A stretch of DNA of 64,000 bases, from NCBI RefSeq assembly GCF_900113805.1, contig NZ_FOQT01000001.1, positions 434,001 to 498,000 on the forward strand, read 5' to 3'. The notes beneath the pieces are model-generated. The model worked only from the letters and a program-made list of their open reading frames with translations. It ran no database searches and was not told the origin of the DNA. The DNA is from Halpernia frigidisoli (GTDB taxonomy: Bacteria; Bacteroidota; Bacteroidia; Flavobacteriales; Weeksellaceae). This document shows, piece after piece, positions 44,422 to 52,425 of the stretch; the stretch's first letter is position 1; each line of letters opens with the position of its first letter. Both the position numbers and the translations under genes were made by a program.

Positions 44422-45546
44422 TTGATTTATATACACATTCCATTCTGCAAACAAAAATGCAGTTACTGCAATTTTCATTTTTCCACTTCATTAAATTTGA
44501 AAGATGAGATGATTTCCGCGATGGCAAAAGAAATAAATCTGCGCCAAAACGAACTGGAAAATAAAACCTTAAAATCCCTTTATTTCGGCGGTGGAACGCC
44601 ATCATTATTAAAAGTCGATGATTTAAAATTTCTAATAGACGAAGTTTTAAAATACCACACTTTTGATCCAAATATTGAAATTACGTTAGAAGCAAATCCC
44701 GATGATTTAAGTCAAAGTTTTTTAAAGGAACTCTCAAATACTGAATTCAATCGTCTTTCGATCGGAACGCAATCTTTCTTTGAACCGGATTTAAAAATGA
44801 TGAACCGCGCGCATAATTCCGAAGAAGCCGAAAGTTCTATCAAACGCGCCCAGGATTTTGGTTTTGAAAATATAAGTATTGATTTAATTTACGGTTCGCC
44901 AACTTCCAACATGAAGATTTGGAAAGAAAATTTACAAAAAACAATCGATCTTAAAGTGCCGCATATTTCTTCTTATGCTTTAACGGTTGAACCTCAAACT
45001 GCACTTCACCAATGGGTTTTAAGTAATAAAATTGTCAAACCAAATGAATCCGAACAAAATGAAGAATTTTATTTTATGTCAGGTTTTTTGAAAGAAAATG
45101 GTTTTGAACATTATGAAATTTCAAACTTCGCAAAACCTGGTTTTCACTCCAAACATAATTCCGCCTATTGGAATTACAATGAATATTTAGGAATCGGTCC
45201 ATCCGCACATTCTTATAATGGCAGAACGAAACGCAGCTGGAATATCGCCAATAATTCAAAATACATTCAGGAAATCGCTTCCAATAAATTACCGCTTGAA
45301 ACAGAAATTTTAAGCGAAAAAGAACAATTCAACGAAATGGTTATGATCGGATTGCGAACAATTTGGGGCATGAATTTTCCGAAGTTAAAACAAAAAATAT
45401 CAGAGGAATTATTTCAAAAAGCAGAAATTTCAATCAATCAAAAACTCGCAGACGGATTTCTTGTTTTAGAAAATGATTTCCTGAAAATTCCCGAAAAACA
45501 TTGGTTTCTTTCCGACGGAATCGCGAGTGATTTATTTTTGGTTTAA
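44422..45546 (+). CDS. hemW: Radical SAM heme protein HemW (oxygen-independent coproporphyrinogen oxidase-like)
   Basis: A 374-residue radical SAM protein with the cluster motif CKQKCSYCNFHF (CxxxCxxC, residues about 9-16), followed by YFGGGTPSLL and GLGTQSF-like SIGTQSFFEPDL. HemW proteins are heme chaperones and lack the oxidase activity of HemN. The start is a TTG at 44422, giving the standard MIYIHIPFC opening. Its stop codon touches a tandem repeat of the kind that borders cassette 2. Confidence 0.92.
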   Translation: MIYIHIPFCKQKCSYCNFHFSTSLNLKDEMISAMAKEINLRQNELENKTLKSLYFGGGTPSLLKVDDLKFLIDEVLKYHTFDPNIEITLEANPDDLSQSFLKELSNTEFNRLSIGTQSFFEPDLKMMNRAHNSEEAESSIKRAQDFGFENISIDLIYGSPTSNMKIWKENLQKTIDLKVPHISSYALTVEPQTALHQWVLSNKIVKPNESEQNEEFYFMSGFLKENGFEHYEISNFAKPGFHSKHNSAYWNYNEYLGIGPSAHSYNGRTKRSWNIANNSKYIQEIASNKLPLETEILSEKEQFNEMVMIGLRTIWGMNFPKLKQKISEELFQKAEISINQKLADGFLVLENDFLKIPEKHWFLSDGIASDLFLV

Positions 45547-45608
45547 ATTCAAGATTCAAGATTCAAGATTCAAGATTCAAGATTCAAGAGCCAAGAACCA
45601 ACACGTCA
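45547..45608. repeat. Tandem 7-base repeat at the hemW stop (solo cassette-type repeat)
   Basis: Six exact copies of ATTCAAG (45547-45588) begin right after the hemW stop codon, followed by AGCCAAGAACCA and AACACGTCAA. The CCAAGAACCA and CAAGATT units are those of the arms of cassette 2, and AACACGTCAA recurs inverted at 7784-7793 near cassette 1. No four-helix-bundle gene is present here. Confidence 0.65.
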
Positions 45609-45731
45609 AATTTGTATCATTTGTTTTTTAAAATGAAAAATATTTGTGCAATTCATATCAAAAATCTTACAAAAAATCCAAACCAGAAGTTTATAAAAAA
45701 ACATTAAATTTGTTTATTCAATCTACAGCTT

Positions 45732-46562
45732 TTGAAAACTAAAAAACCCGATTTCACTCATCTTTCCGCCTCTCAACCCATTGGTATTTTTGATTCCGGA
45801 GTTGGTGGTTTAACTGTTGCAAAAGAGATAAAACGCTTAATGCCGCATGAAAATCTTATTTATTTCGGCGACACAAAACATTTACCTTACGGCGATAAAT
45901 CCAAGGATGCAATCATCGGATATTCTGTAAAAATTGCGCAATTTTTATTAGAAAAAAACTGCAAAGCAATTGTTATTGCCTGTAATTCGGCGACGGCAAA
46001 TGCGCTGAAAGAAGTTTTGGAACTGGTTCAAAATCAGGCTTTGGTTTTTGATGTTATCAATCCGGTTGCAGAAAAGGTGGCTTTTGAAATTCACACAAAC
46101 GTCGGCGTAATTGCCACGAAAGCAACTATAAACTCCGGACTTTACCGCAAAAGTATCCGTAAACATAATAAGTTTATCAAAGTCGATGAACTGGCAACAC
46201 CACTTCTCGTGCCCGCGATTGAAGAAGGTTTAAAGAATCACGCGATTACACATTCCATCATTTACCATTATCTGAGCAATCACAAATTAAAAAATATTGA
46301 AACTCTTATTTTGGGTTGCACACATTATCCTTTGTTGATTGATGAAATCCGTCAATATTATGGAAACCGTGTGAGAGTAATAGATTCACCAAATATTGTG
46401 GCCAATCAGGTTCGGCATTTATTAGAAAAAAAACATCTTTTAAATGAAAAAAATCCAGAACCGACTTATGATTTTTACCTTTCAGATATCACTAAAAATT
46501 TCGAAAAGATCTCTAAAAAATTCTTCGGCAAAACTATCGAATTGAAGTTGCAGGTTTTGTAG
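45732..46562 (+). CDS. murI: Glutamate racemase
   Basis: A 276-residue enzyme supplying D-glutamate for peptidoglycan. Both catalytic cysteines are visible: IVIACNSATANAL (about residue 81) and LILGCTHYPLLIDEI (about 193). The opening PIGIFDSGVGGLTVAKEI and YFGDTKHLPYG are family hallmarks. The start is a TTG at 45732. Confidence 0.95.
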   Translation: MKTKKPDFTHLSASQPIGIFDSGVGGLTVAKEIKRLMPHENLIYFGDTKHLPYGDKSKDAIIGYSVKIAQFLLEKNCKAIVIACNSATANALKEVLELVQNQALVFDVINPVAEKVAFEIHTNVGVIATKATINSGLYRKSIRKHNKFIKVDELATPLLVPAIEEGLKNHAITHSIIYHYLSNHKLKNIETLILGCTHYPLLIDEIRQYYGNRVRVIDSPNIVANQVRHLLEKKHLLNEKNPEPTYDFYLSDITKNFEKISKKFFGKTIELKLQVL

Positions 46563-46567
46563 AATTT

Positions 46568-46726
46568 GGGCGCCAATTTCCACCTTCCGTTCCCAAAACG
46601 AGGAACGAATTTCGATGATTCAAATAAAAATAATATAAATTCTAAATCAATCTTTTTACTTCGAAATTGATTTTTTCAATAGAAAATTTATTTAAGCAAA
46701 AAGGATTTCCACTCAAGTCGGGGCGT
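46568..46726 (-). repeat. Interspersed repeat copy 3 (expanded)
   Basis: The left end GGGCGCCAATTTCCACCTTC and the right end GATTTCCACTCAAGTCGGGG match copies 2 and 5, but the central part is about 70 bases longer and AT-rich. It takes up most of the 300-base gap between murI and prmA. The remainder of the gap holds a solo right arm of the nested inverted repeat (46836-46853). Confidence 0.6.
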
Positions 46727-46835
46727 AGATTGTCGAATTTAGAAGTGATGTCCCAAAAAAAAGTTTAACCAACAATATTTTTTTGAAGACTGAAGAATTT
46801 TTCTTTGTGAACTTGTAGAATCCTTTTAAGGAATT

Positions 46836-46853
46836 CTTTGTGACTTTGTGGTT
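46836..46853. repeat. Solo arm of the nested inverted repeat
   Basis: CTTTGTGACTTTGTGGTT is identical over 18 bases to the right arm at 21944-21961, and no left arm is present. Confidence 0.55.
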
Positions 46854-46862
46854 AAATTGAGG

Positions 46863-47690
46863 TTATTTTTCCAGCAACAAACTCACCCATTCTTCCCGCT
46901 GAATTTTCTTTTTTAGTTTCAAATTTTCTGCGTAGCAAACTTCCAAAATATCATCTACATCAAAAAAGCACAGACCGGAAAGTAAAAGTTCTCCGTTTTC
47001 ATTCAGGTTTTTTATATAAACAGGAATATCTGAAATTAAAATATTGCGGTTGATATTTGCTAAAATGATGTCAAAACTTTCTTTGCCTAAATTATCAGCA
47101 GTTCCCAGTTCCACTTTAAAATCAACATTATTTCTTGCCGCATTTTCGCCGGAATTTTCTACAGACCATTCATCAATGTCAATTGCCAAAGTATCTGCAG
47201 CACCGCGCATCTTTGCAAAAATCGCCAAAACAGAAGTTCCGCAACCCATATCTAAAACTTTTTTTCCATTAAAATCCATATCCAACATTTGTTGGATCAT
47301 CAAATAAGTTGTGGCGTGATGTCCCGTTCCGAAAGACATTTTCGGCTGAATAATGATTTCCGTTGGTAAATTTTGTGGTTCATGAAATTCTGCTCTGATG
47401 GAAACTTTATCTTCAATATTTATCGGCGAAAAATTCTTTTCCCATTCTTCGTTCCAATTAATATTTGGCATTTCTGCGGAAGTGTAAGAAATCTCAATTT
47501 CAGGATTATTTAATAAATCCAAACTTTTGAGTTCCGTTTCTTTAAATAATTCTTTTTGAATGTAAGCCAGAATGCCATCATATTCTTCTGTAAAACTATC
47601 AAAACCAATCTCAATCAATTCCGCCATCAGAATTTCATTCCAGGGTTGAAGTGGTTTAATTTTAAAATTGAATTCCAGATAGTTTTGCAT
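46863..47690 (-). CDS. prmA: Ribosomal protein L11 methyltransferase
   Basis: A 275-residue SAM-dependent methyltransferase that trimethylates ribosomal protein L11. The N-terminal domain begins MQNYLEFNFKIKPLQPWNE, the chosen start. The GTGHHATTYL segment and motif I VLDMGCGTSVLAIFAKMRGA are diagnostic, as is DIILANINRNIL. A TATTTTTG promoter element lies 15 bases before the ATG. Confidence 0.95.
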   Translation of the reverse strand: MQNYLEFNFKIKPLQPWNEILMAELIEIGFDSFTEEYDGILAYIQKELFKETELKSLDLLNNPEIEISYTSAEMPNINWNEEWEKNFSPINIEDKVSIRAEFHEPQNLPTEIIIQPKMSFGTGHHATTYLMIQQMLDMDFNGKKVLDMGCGTSVLAIFAKMRGAADTLAIDIDEWSVENSGENAARNNVDFKVELGTADNLGKESFDIILANINRNILISDIPVYIKNLNENGELLLSGLCFFDVDDILEVCYAENLKLKKKIQREEWVSLLLEK

Positions 47691-47704
47691 TGTGAATATT
47701 TTTG

Positions 47705-47712
47705 CAAAAATA
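47705..47712 (-). promoter_or_regulatory. -7 promoter element of prmA
   Basis: The minus strand reads TATTTTTG (TAnnTTTG), 15 bases before the prmA ATG. Confidence 0.45.
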
Positions 47713-47769
47713 AGGTTTTTTGTAGATTTATCTTTTAGCCAAAACAAAATTAATTTTCAGCGGATCTTG

Positions 47770-47872
47770 TCTAGCAATAGGGATAGAAATGGAAATCCTT
47801 TTTTGCTGCGAAAACTTTCTTTTTATGAATTAATATCTTGCAAAAAAGATTGGAATGGAAAGCCCGGCCGGA
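47770..47872 (+). repeat. Interspersed repeat copy 4 (divergent)
   Basis: Shares TGGAAATCCTTTTTTGC and GCAAAAAAGATTG with copy 1, separated by about 25 extra bases, and ends TGGAATGGAAAGCCCGG. It lies in the gap before the M16 peptidase gene; the rest of that gap shows only AT-rich DNA. Confidence 0.55.
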
Positions 47873-48006
47873 AAAAATATAAAATATTTTTTTCGGATTG
47901 CCCAAAAGAAATTCAGCCATAAGACCAACTTGAAATCTTACTAAATTCCGTATTTTTGCAATGCGGAATTGTATTTAAAATTCCTCTTTATTTTTAAAAT
48001 ATTTCA

Positions 48007-50874
48007 ATGACAACCGAACAATTTCCGGAAATTTCCACTACAGATAACAATAATTTCACTTATAAAACTTTCGAAAACGATCCAAATAAAGTCCGGATTT
48101 ATACTTTAAAGAACGGTTTGCAGGTTTTTTTGGCTCAAAATTTTGATGCGCCAAAAATTCAAACGTATATTCCGGTAAAAACGGGAAGTAATAATGATCC
48201 GAAAGACAATACGGGTTTGTCGCATTATCTGGAACACATGATGTTTAAAGGAACTTCAAAATTAGGAAGTGCAAATTGGGAGGAAGAAAAAAAATATTTG
48301 GACCAAATTTCAGATCTTTATGAAGCGCACAAAGAAGAAAATGATCCGGAAAAGAAGAAAGTAATCTATAAAAAAATAGATCAGGTTTCCCAAAAAGCCA
48401 GTGAATTTGCCATCGCCAATGAATATGACAAAGCGATTTCTTCACTTGGCGCAACAGGAACAAACGCGCACACCTGGCTTGATGAAACGGTTTACAAAAA
48501 TAATATTCCCAATAATGAACTTGAAAAATGGTTGAAAATTGAAAAAGAACGTTTCTCAGAACTGACTTTAAGATTATTTCACACAGAATTAGAATCTGTT
48601 TACGAGGAATTTAACCGCGCGCAAGATAATGACGGCAGAATTTCAAATTACGCTTTGATGGAATTGCTTTTTCCGACGCATCCAAACGGTCAGCAAACAA
48701 CTTTGGGAAAAGCGGAACATTTGAAAAATCCGTCTATGAAAGCGATTCATCAATATTATGATGATTTTTATGTGCCAAATAATTACGCAATGGTTTTGGT
48801 AGGCGATTTTGAATTTGATGAAACCATAAAATTAGTTGATGATTATTTCGGAAAATTAAAATCAAAAGAATTGCCTTTAAAAGAAAAAATTGAGGAAAAA
48901 CCTTTAAATAAAATTCAGAAAAAAGTTGTTAGAACTCCAACAATTGCGAGAGTGCAAATTGCCTGGAGAACGAAAAGTTATGGAAGTCGGGAATCTCAAC
49001 TTGCCGATATTTGTGCAAATATCCTGACAAACAGCGGAGAAGCCGGACTTTTAGATCTGAACATTAATCAAGCGCAAAAAGCACTTTATGCACAAGCTTT
49101 TTCGACAGGTTTCAAAATTTATGGTTATTTTTCTGCGGTTATAGTGCCGAAAGAAGAGCAAAATCTGGATGAAGGAATTGCGATGCTTTTAGAACAGATC
49201 AACTTGATCAAAAAGGGAGAATTCCCGGATTGGTTGTTGGAAGCCGTATTTAATGATTTTAAATTACAACGCCTTAAAGCCCTGAAAACCGCAGATGGTT
49301 TGGCAAGCAATCTTTATGACACTTATATTAAAGGAAGATCCTGGCAGCAGGAATTAGAAGAAATGTCTGAATATGAAAGTATTACAAAAGAAGAAATTGT
49401 AACTTTTGCTAATGATTTTTTCAAAGAGAATTATGTTGCGGTTTACAAAGAAAAGGGCGAAAATGAAGATTTAATCCGTGTTGATAATCCGGGAATTACA
49501 CCAATTAAAATTAACCGTGATACAAAATCTGATTTTTTAAAAGAAATTTTAGCACAAAAACCACTTTCCATAAAACCTTATTTTATCGATTATAAAAAAG
49601 AAATTGAAAGTACCTTTATTCGTGAAAAGAAAATAAGTTTTATCAAAAATAAGGAAAATGATCTGGCACAGGTCCACTATATTTTTCCCTTTGGAAGCGA
49701 TCATGACAAAGAATTAGGTCTGGCAACGCAGGTTCTACAATATCTCGGAACGCCAAAATTTACGGCAGATGAACTGAATCAGGAATTTTATAAACTTGGA
49801 ATTTCCAATGATTTTAAAACTTCACCAAACGAGTTAAGAATTTCCTTAACAGGATTAGAGGCAAATATCTCAAAAGGAATGGCGCTTTTGCATCTTTGGA
49901 TGAGCACGGCAAAACCTGAACAGGAAACGTATCTGGAATTTGTAAATACGATTTTGGAAAGCAGAGAAGCCGCGAAGAAAGATAAAACCAGAATTTTTTC
50001 AGCATTGGTAAATTATGCAAAATTTGGAAAAACTTCCAGAACGCGCGATGTGATTTCTGAAGATAATTTAAAAAATATTAAGGTAAAAGACCTTACTGAC
50101 AAAATTAAAAAGATATTCAGTTTTCCATATCAGATCTTTTTTTATGGAAAAGATTTTTACACTTTTAAAAGTGTGGCAGAACCTTTTATAAAACCGGAGT
50201 TATTCAATATTCCAGAGCCAAGAATTTATCCAGAACCGGAAACTTCAGGCAAAGTTTATTTCGCAGATTATGAAATGGTTCAATTGGAAATGAGTAAAGT
50301 GGCGAAAGGAAATCTTGTAGACATTGAAAATTTTGGTAAAATAAATGTATTTAATGAATATTTTGGAAGTGGATTATCGTCCATTATTTTTCAGGAATTG
50401 CGTGAGAGTAAAAGTTTGGCGTATTCTGCCTACGTTTCTTATGCCGCAAATGCAGAAATTTCTAAACCAGATTATATTTCAACTTACATCGGAACGCAGC
50501 CCGATAAATTGAAAATTGCAGTGGATGCGATGGATGATTTAATGAAAGATTTGCCGCAAGTTGAGTTTCAGTTTACCAACTCTAAAAACTCTGCTTTGAA
50601 AAAAATTGAAGCCGGAAGACTGACCAGAACCAACGTTTTCTTTAATGCTTTGCGTTTACAAAAATTAGGCGTTGATTATGATTTGCGTGAAAAAGTCTAT
50701 CACGAAACGGAAAATTTAACCTTAAAAGATTTAACCGATTTTTATAATTCCAATATTAAACCGTTAAAATTTAACACTGCAATTATTGGTAAAAAAGAAA
50801 ATCTGGATATGGAAGCGGTAGAAAATTTGGGAGAATTTCAGGAATTGAGTTTGGAAGAGATTTTTGGATATTAG
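48007..50874 (+). CDS. M16 family zinc metallopeptidase (insulinase/pitrilysin type)
   Basis: A 955-residue peptidase with inverted zinc motif HYLEH (GLSHYLEHMMFKGT, about residues 76-80) and the third ligand Glu in ESVYEEFNRAQD. Four M16 domains are expected over this length; the C-terminal half contains the non-catalytic RELRESKSLAYSAYVSY phrase. No signal peptide or lipobox is visible at the N-terminus (MTTEQFPEISTTDNN), so the protein may be cytoplasmic, unlike many Bacteroidetes relatives. It degrades peptides up to about 70 residues in known family members. Confidence 0.93.
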   Translation: MTTEQFPEISTTDNNNFTYKTFENDPNKVRIYTLKNGLQVFLAQNFDAPKIQTYIPVKTGSNNDPKDNTGLSHYLEHMMFKGTSKLGSANWEEEKKYLDQISDLYEAHKEENDPEKKKVIYKKIDQVSQKASEFAIANEYDKAISSLGATGTNAHTWLDETVYKNNIPNNELEKWLKIEKERFSELTLRLFHTELESVYEEFNRAQDNDGRISNYALMELLFPTHPNGQQTTLGKAEHLKNPSMKAIHQYYDDFYVPNNYAMVLVGDFEFDETIKLVDDYFGKLKSKELPLKEKIEEKPLNKIQKKVVRTPTIARVQIAWRTKSYGSRESQLADICANILTNSGEAGLLDLNINQAQKALYAQAFSTGFKIYGYFSAVIVPKEEQNLDEGIAMLLEQINLIKKGEFPDWLLEAVFNDFKLQRLKALKTADGLASNLYDTYIKGRSWQQELEEMSEYESITKEEIVTFANDFFKENYVAVYKEKGENEDLIRVDNPGITPIKINRDTKSDFLKEILAQKPLSIKPYFIDYKKEIESTFIREKKISFIKNKENDLAQVHYIFPFGSDHDKELGLATQVLQYLGTPKFTADELNQEFYKLGISNDFKTSPNELRISLTGLEANISKGMALLHLWMSTAKPEQETYLEFVNTILESREAAKKDKTRIFSALVNYAKFGKTSRTRDVISEDNLKNIKVKDLTDKIKKIFSFPYQIFFYGKDFYTFKSVAEPFIKPELFNIPEPRIYPEPETSGKVYFADYEMVQLEMSKVAKGNLVDIENFGKINVFNEYFGSGLSSIIFQELRESKSLAYSAYVSYAANAEISKPDYISTYIGTQPDKLKIAVDAMDDLMKDLPQVEFQFTNSKNSALKKIEAGRLTRTNVFFNALRLQKLGVDYDLREKVYHETENLTLKDLTDFYNSNIKPLKFNTAIIGKKENLDMEAVENLGEFQELSLEEIFGY

Positions 50875-50935
50875 GATTTTTTTAAATAAATAAAATATTT
50901 CGATGATTAATTTGTTATAAGTTAAATAACAAAAG

Positions 50936-52372
50936 TTGTCATTTAACAAAAGTCTTTTCTTTATTTTATTTTCCTTGTCAGCTTCCGGGCAGGAAAATCT
51001 TACTTTTAGTAATGATCTTTTTAGCGGTATAAATTCTGCGCCTTTTTCCCCAACACAACCATTTTTTAATGAAAATTCTTGGGATGTAAATCTTTTTTCC
51101 GAAAGCATAAATGTGGAGAATGATTATGCCTATATTTCAAATAAAAGCTTTTTGAGCCTAAGAAATGGCAGCATCCAAACGGCTGATATAAGAAATAATG
51201 TGAGAGGAAGTAATACCGCGGGTGTTCTTGACTTTTACAATAAAGATCTGGGAAATTTTTATTTTAATTCTGATATTTTAGGTCCTTCATTTAGTTTAAA
51301 GCAAAACATCAAAGGAAAAGTTTTTCAATTGGGAATTTACTCGCGGTTACGAACGCAGGGTTCTGCTTTAAAAGTTGATAATTATTTTAGGTTTGGAAAT
51401 CAGGGTTTGCAGGATCCCGATTTTTATGATTTAAAACCTTTCGACATGAAAGTTGTGAACTGGGGCGAAATTGGGTTTAATATGGCAACAGAACTTTTTC
51501 CGTATGCCGCCCAAAAATGGGTCGTTGGTGCAAACTTTAAATACGAAATAGGTCTTGATGCTGTGGATGTTAAAAGTTTTGATGTTGTAAAGCTAAAGCA
51601 GACTTTTGTGGAGGAAAATGGTGCTCAAAAACAAACTATCTCCGCAGAAAATTATAATCTGGAAACCAATTTTGCAACCAATTATAATTTTGATTCCAGG
51701 AGATATGAACTTAAACAAAATGGAAAAGGTTTTGGTCTGGATCTCGGAATCTCAATGCTTGACAAGGACGAAAATGCTGATAATTATAATTTTAAAGCCA
51801 GTTTTTCTGTACTTGATTTGGGTAAAATTAATTTTAAAGGACAAAAAAATGTGTTTAAAGGCAATAATTTTGTGATCGTCAATAATCCTGATCTTGACAA
51901 CTCTGAGTTTATAAGTCCGCAGCAGTATCTAGAATTTTTGAGCAATCTTGTTTATGGCGACAAAAACGTTTCTTTACAGGGAACAGATTTTACGGTGGGT
52001 TTACCAACAAGTCTTCATTTAAATTTAAGTAAAAATATTACGGGAAATCAGTATTTAAATTTTGATATAATTCAGCGTTCGCCTGTTTTTGAAAATTCTT
52101 TAAAGAGAAGCAATGTTTTCACTTCATCATATACCGTTCAAAAAAACTTTGTAGGTTACGGCGGTTCCGTTTCTTTGTATGAATACAAAAAACTGCAGTT
52201 TGGTGGTTATTTGCGACTAGGACCCTTAATTTTGGGAAGTTCAAACTTTTTTCCATTAATTTTTAAACAAAAAAAATTGAATTCTGGTGATTTTTTTATT
52301 GGTCTTAAAATTTACCCGTTCTGGGATAATGAATTTAAACGACACCGAAGAGCTGATTGTAATTGTGAATAA
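50936..52372 (+). CDS. DUF5723 family outer-membrane protein
   Basis: A 478-residue exported protein of the DUF5723 family, which is restricted to Bacteroidetes and has no known function. The signal peptide is about residues 1-19 (SLFFILFSLSASGQE). The mature protein is rich in alternating strands and aromatic residues, as in outer-membrane barrels, and ends GLKIYPFWDNEFKRHRR. The start is a TTG at 50936; no ATG lies before the signal peptide. A bidirectional terminator follows. Confidence 0.82.
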   Translation: MSFNKSLFFILFSLSASGQENLTFSNDLFSGINSAPFSPTQPFFNENSWDVNLFSESINVENDYAYISNKSFLSLRNGSIQTADIRNNVRGSNTAGVLDFYNKDLGNFYFNSDILGPSFSLKQNIKGKVFQLGIYSRLRTQGSALKVDNYFRFGNQGLQDPDFYDLKPFDMKVVNWGEIGFNMATELFPYAAQKWVVGANFKYEIGLDAVDVKSFDVVKLKQTFVEENGAQKQTISAENYNLETNFATNYNFDSRRYELKQNGKGFGLDLGISMLDKDENADNYNFKASFSVLDLGKINFKGQKNVFKGNNFVIVNNPDLDNSEFISPQQYLEFLSNLVYGDKNVSLQGTDFTVGLPTSLHLNLSKNITGNQYLNFDIIQRSPVFENSLKRSNVFTSSYTVQKNFVGYGGSVSLYEYKKLQFGGYLRLGPLILGSSNFFPLIFKQKKLNSGDFFIGLKIYPFWDNEFKRHRRADCNCE

Positions 52373-52404
52373 AAAAAGACTGCCAATTTTGACAGTCTTT
52401 CTTT
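52373..52404. terminator. Bidirectional terminator
   Basis: AAAGACTGCCA and TGACAGTCTTT pair around a short loop between the DUF5723 gene and the M4 protease gene, with A and T runs on either side. Confidence 0.8.
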
Positions 52405-52425
52405 CTTTAAAACATTAAAAATTAA

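Noticed and set aside
45547-45588. CRISPR-like array
   Set aside because: The 7-base units are contiguous without spacers and no cas gene is present; it is a simple tandem repeat.
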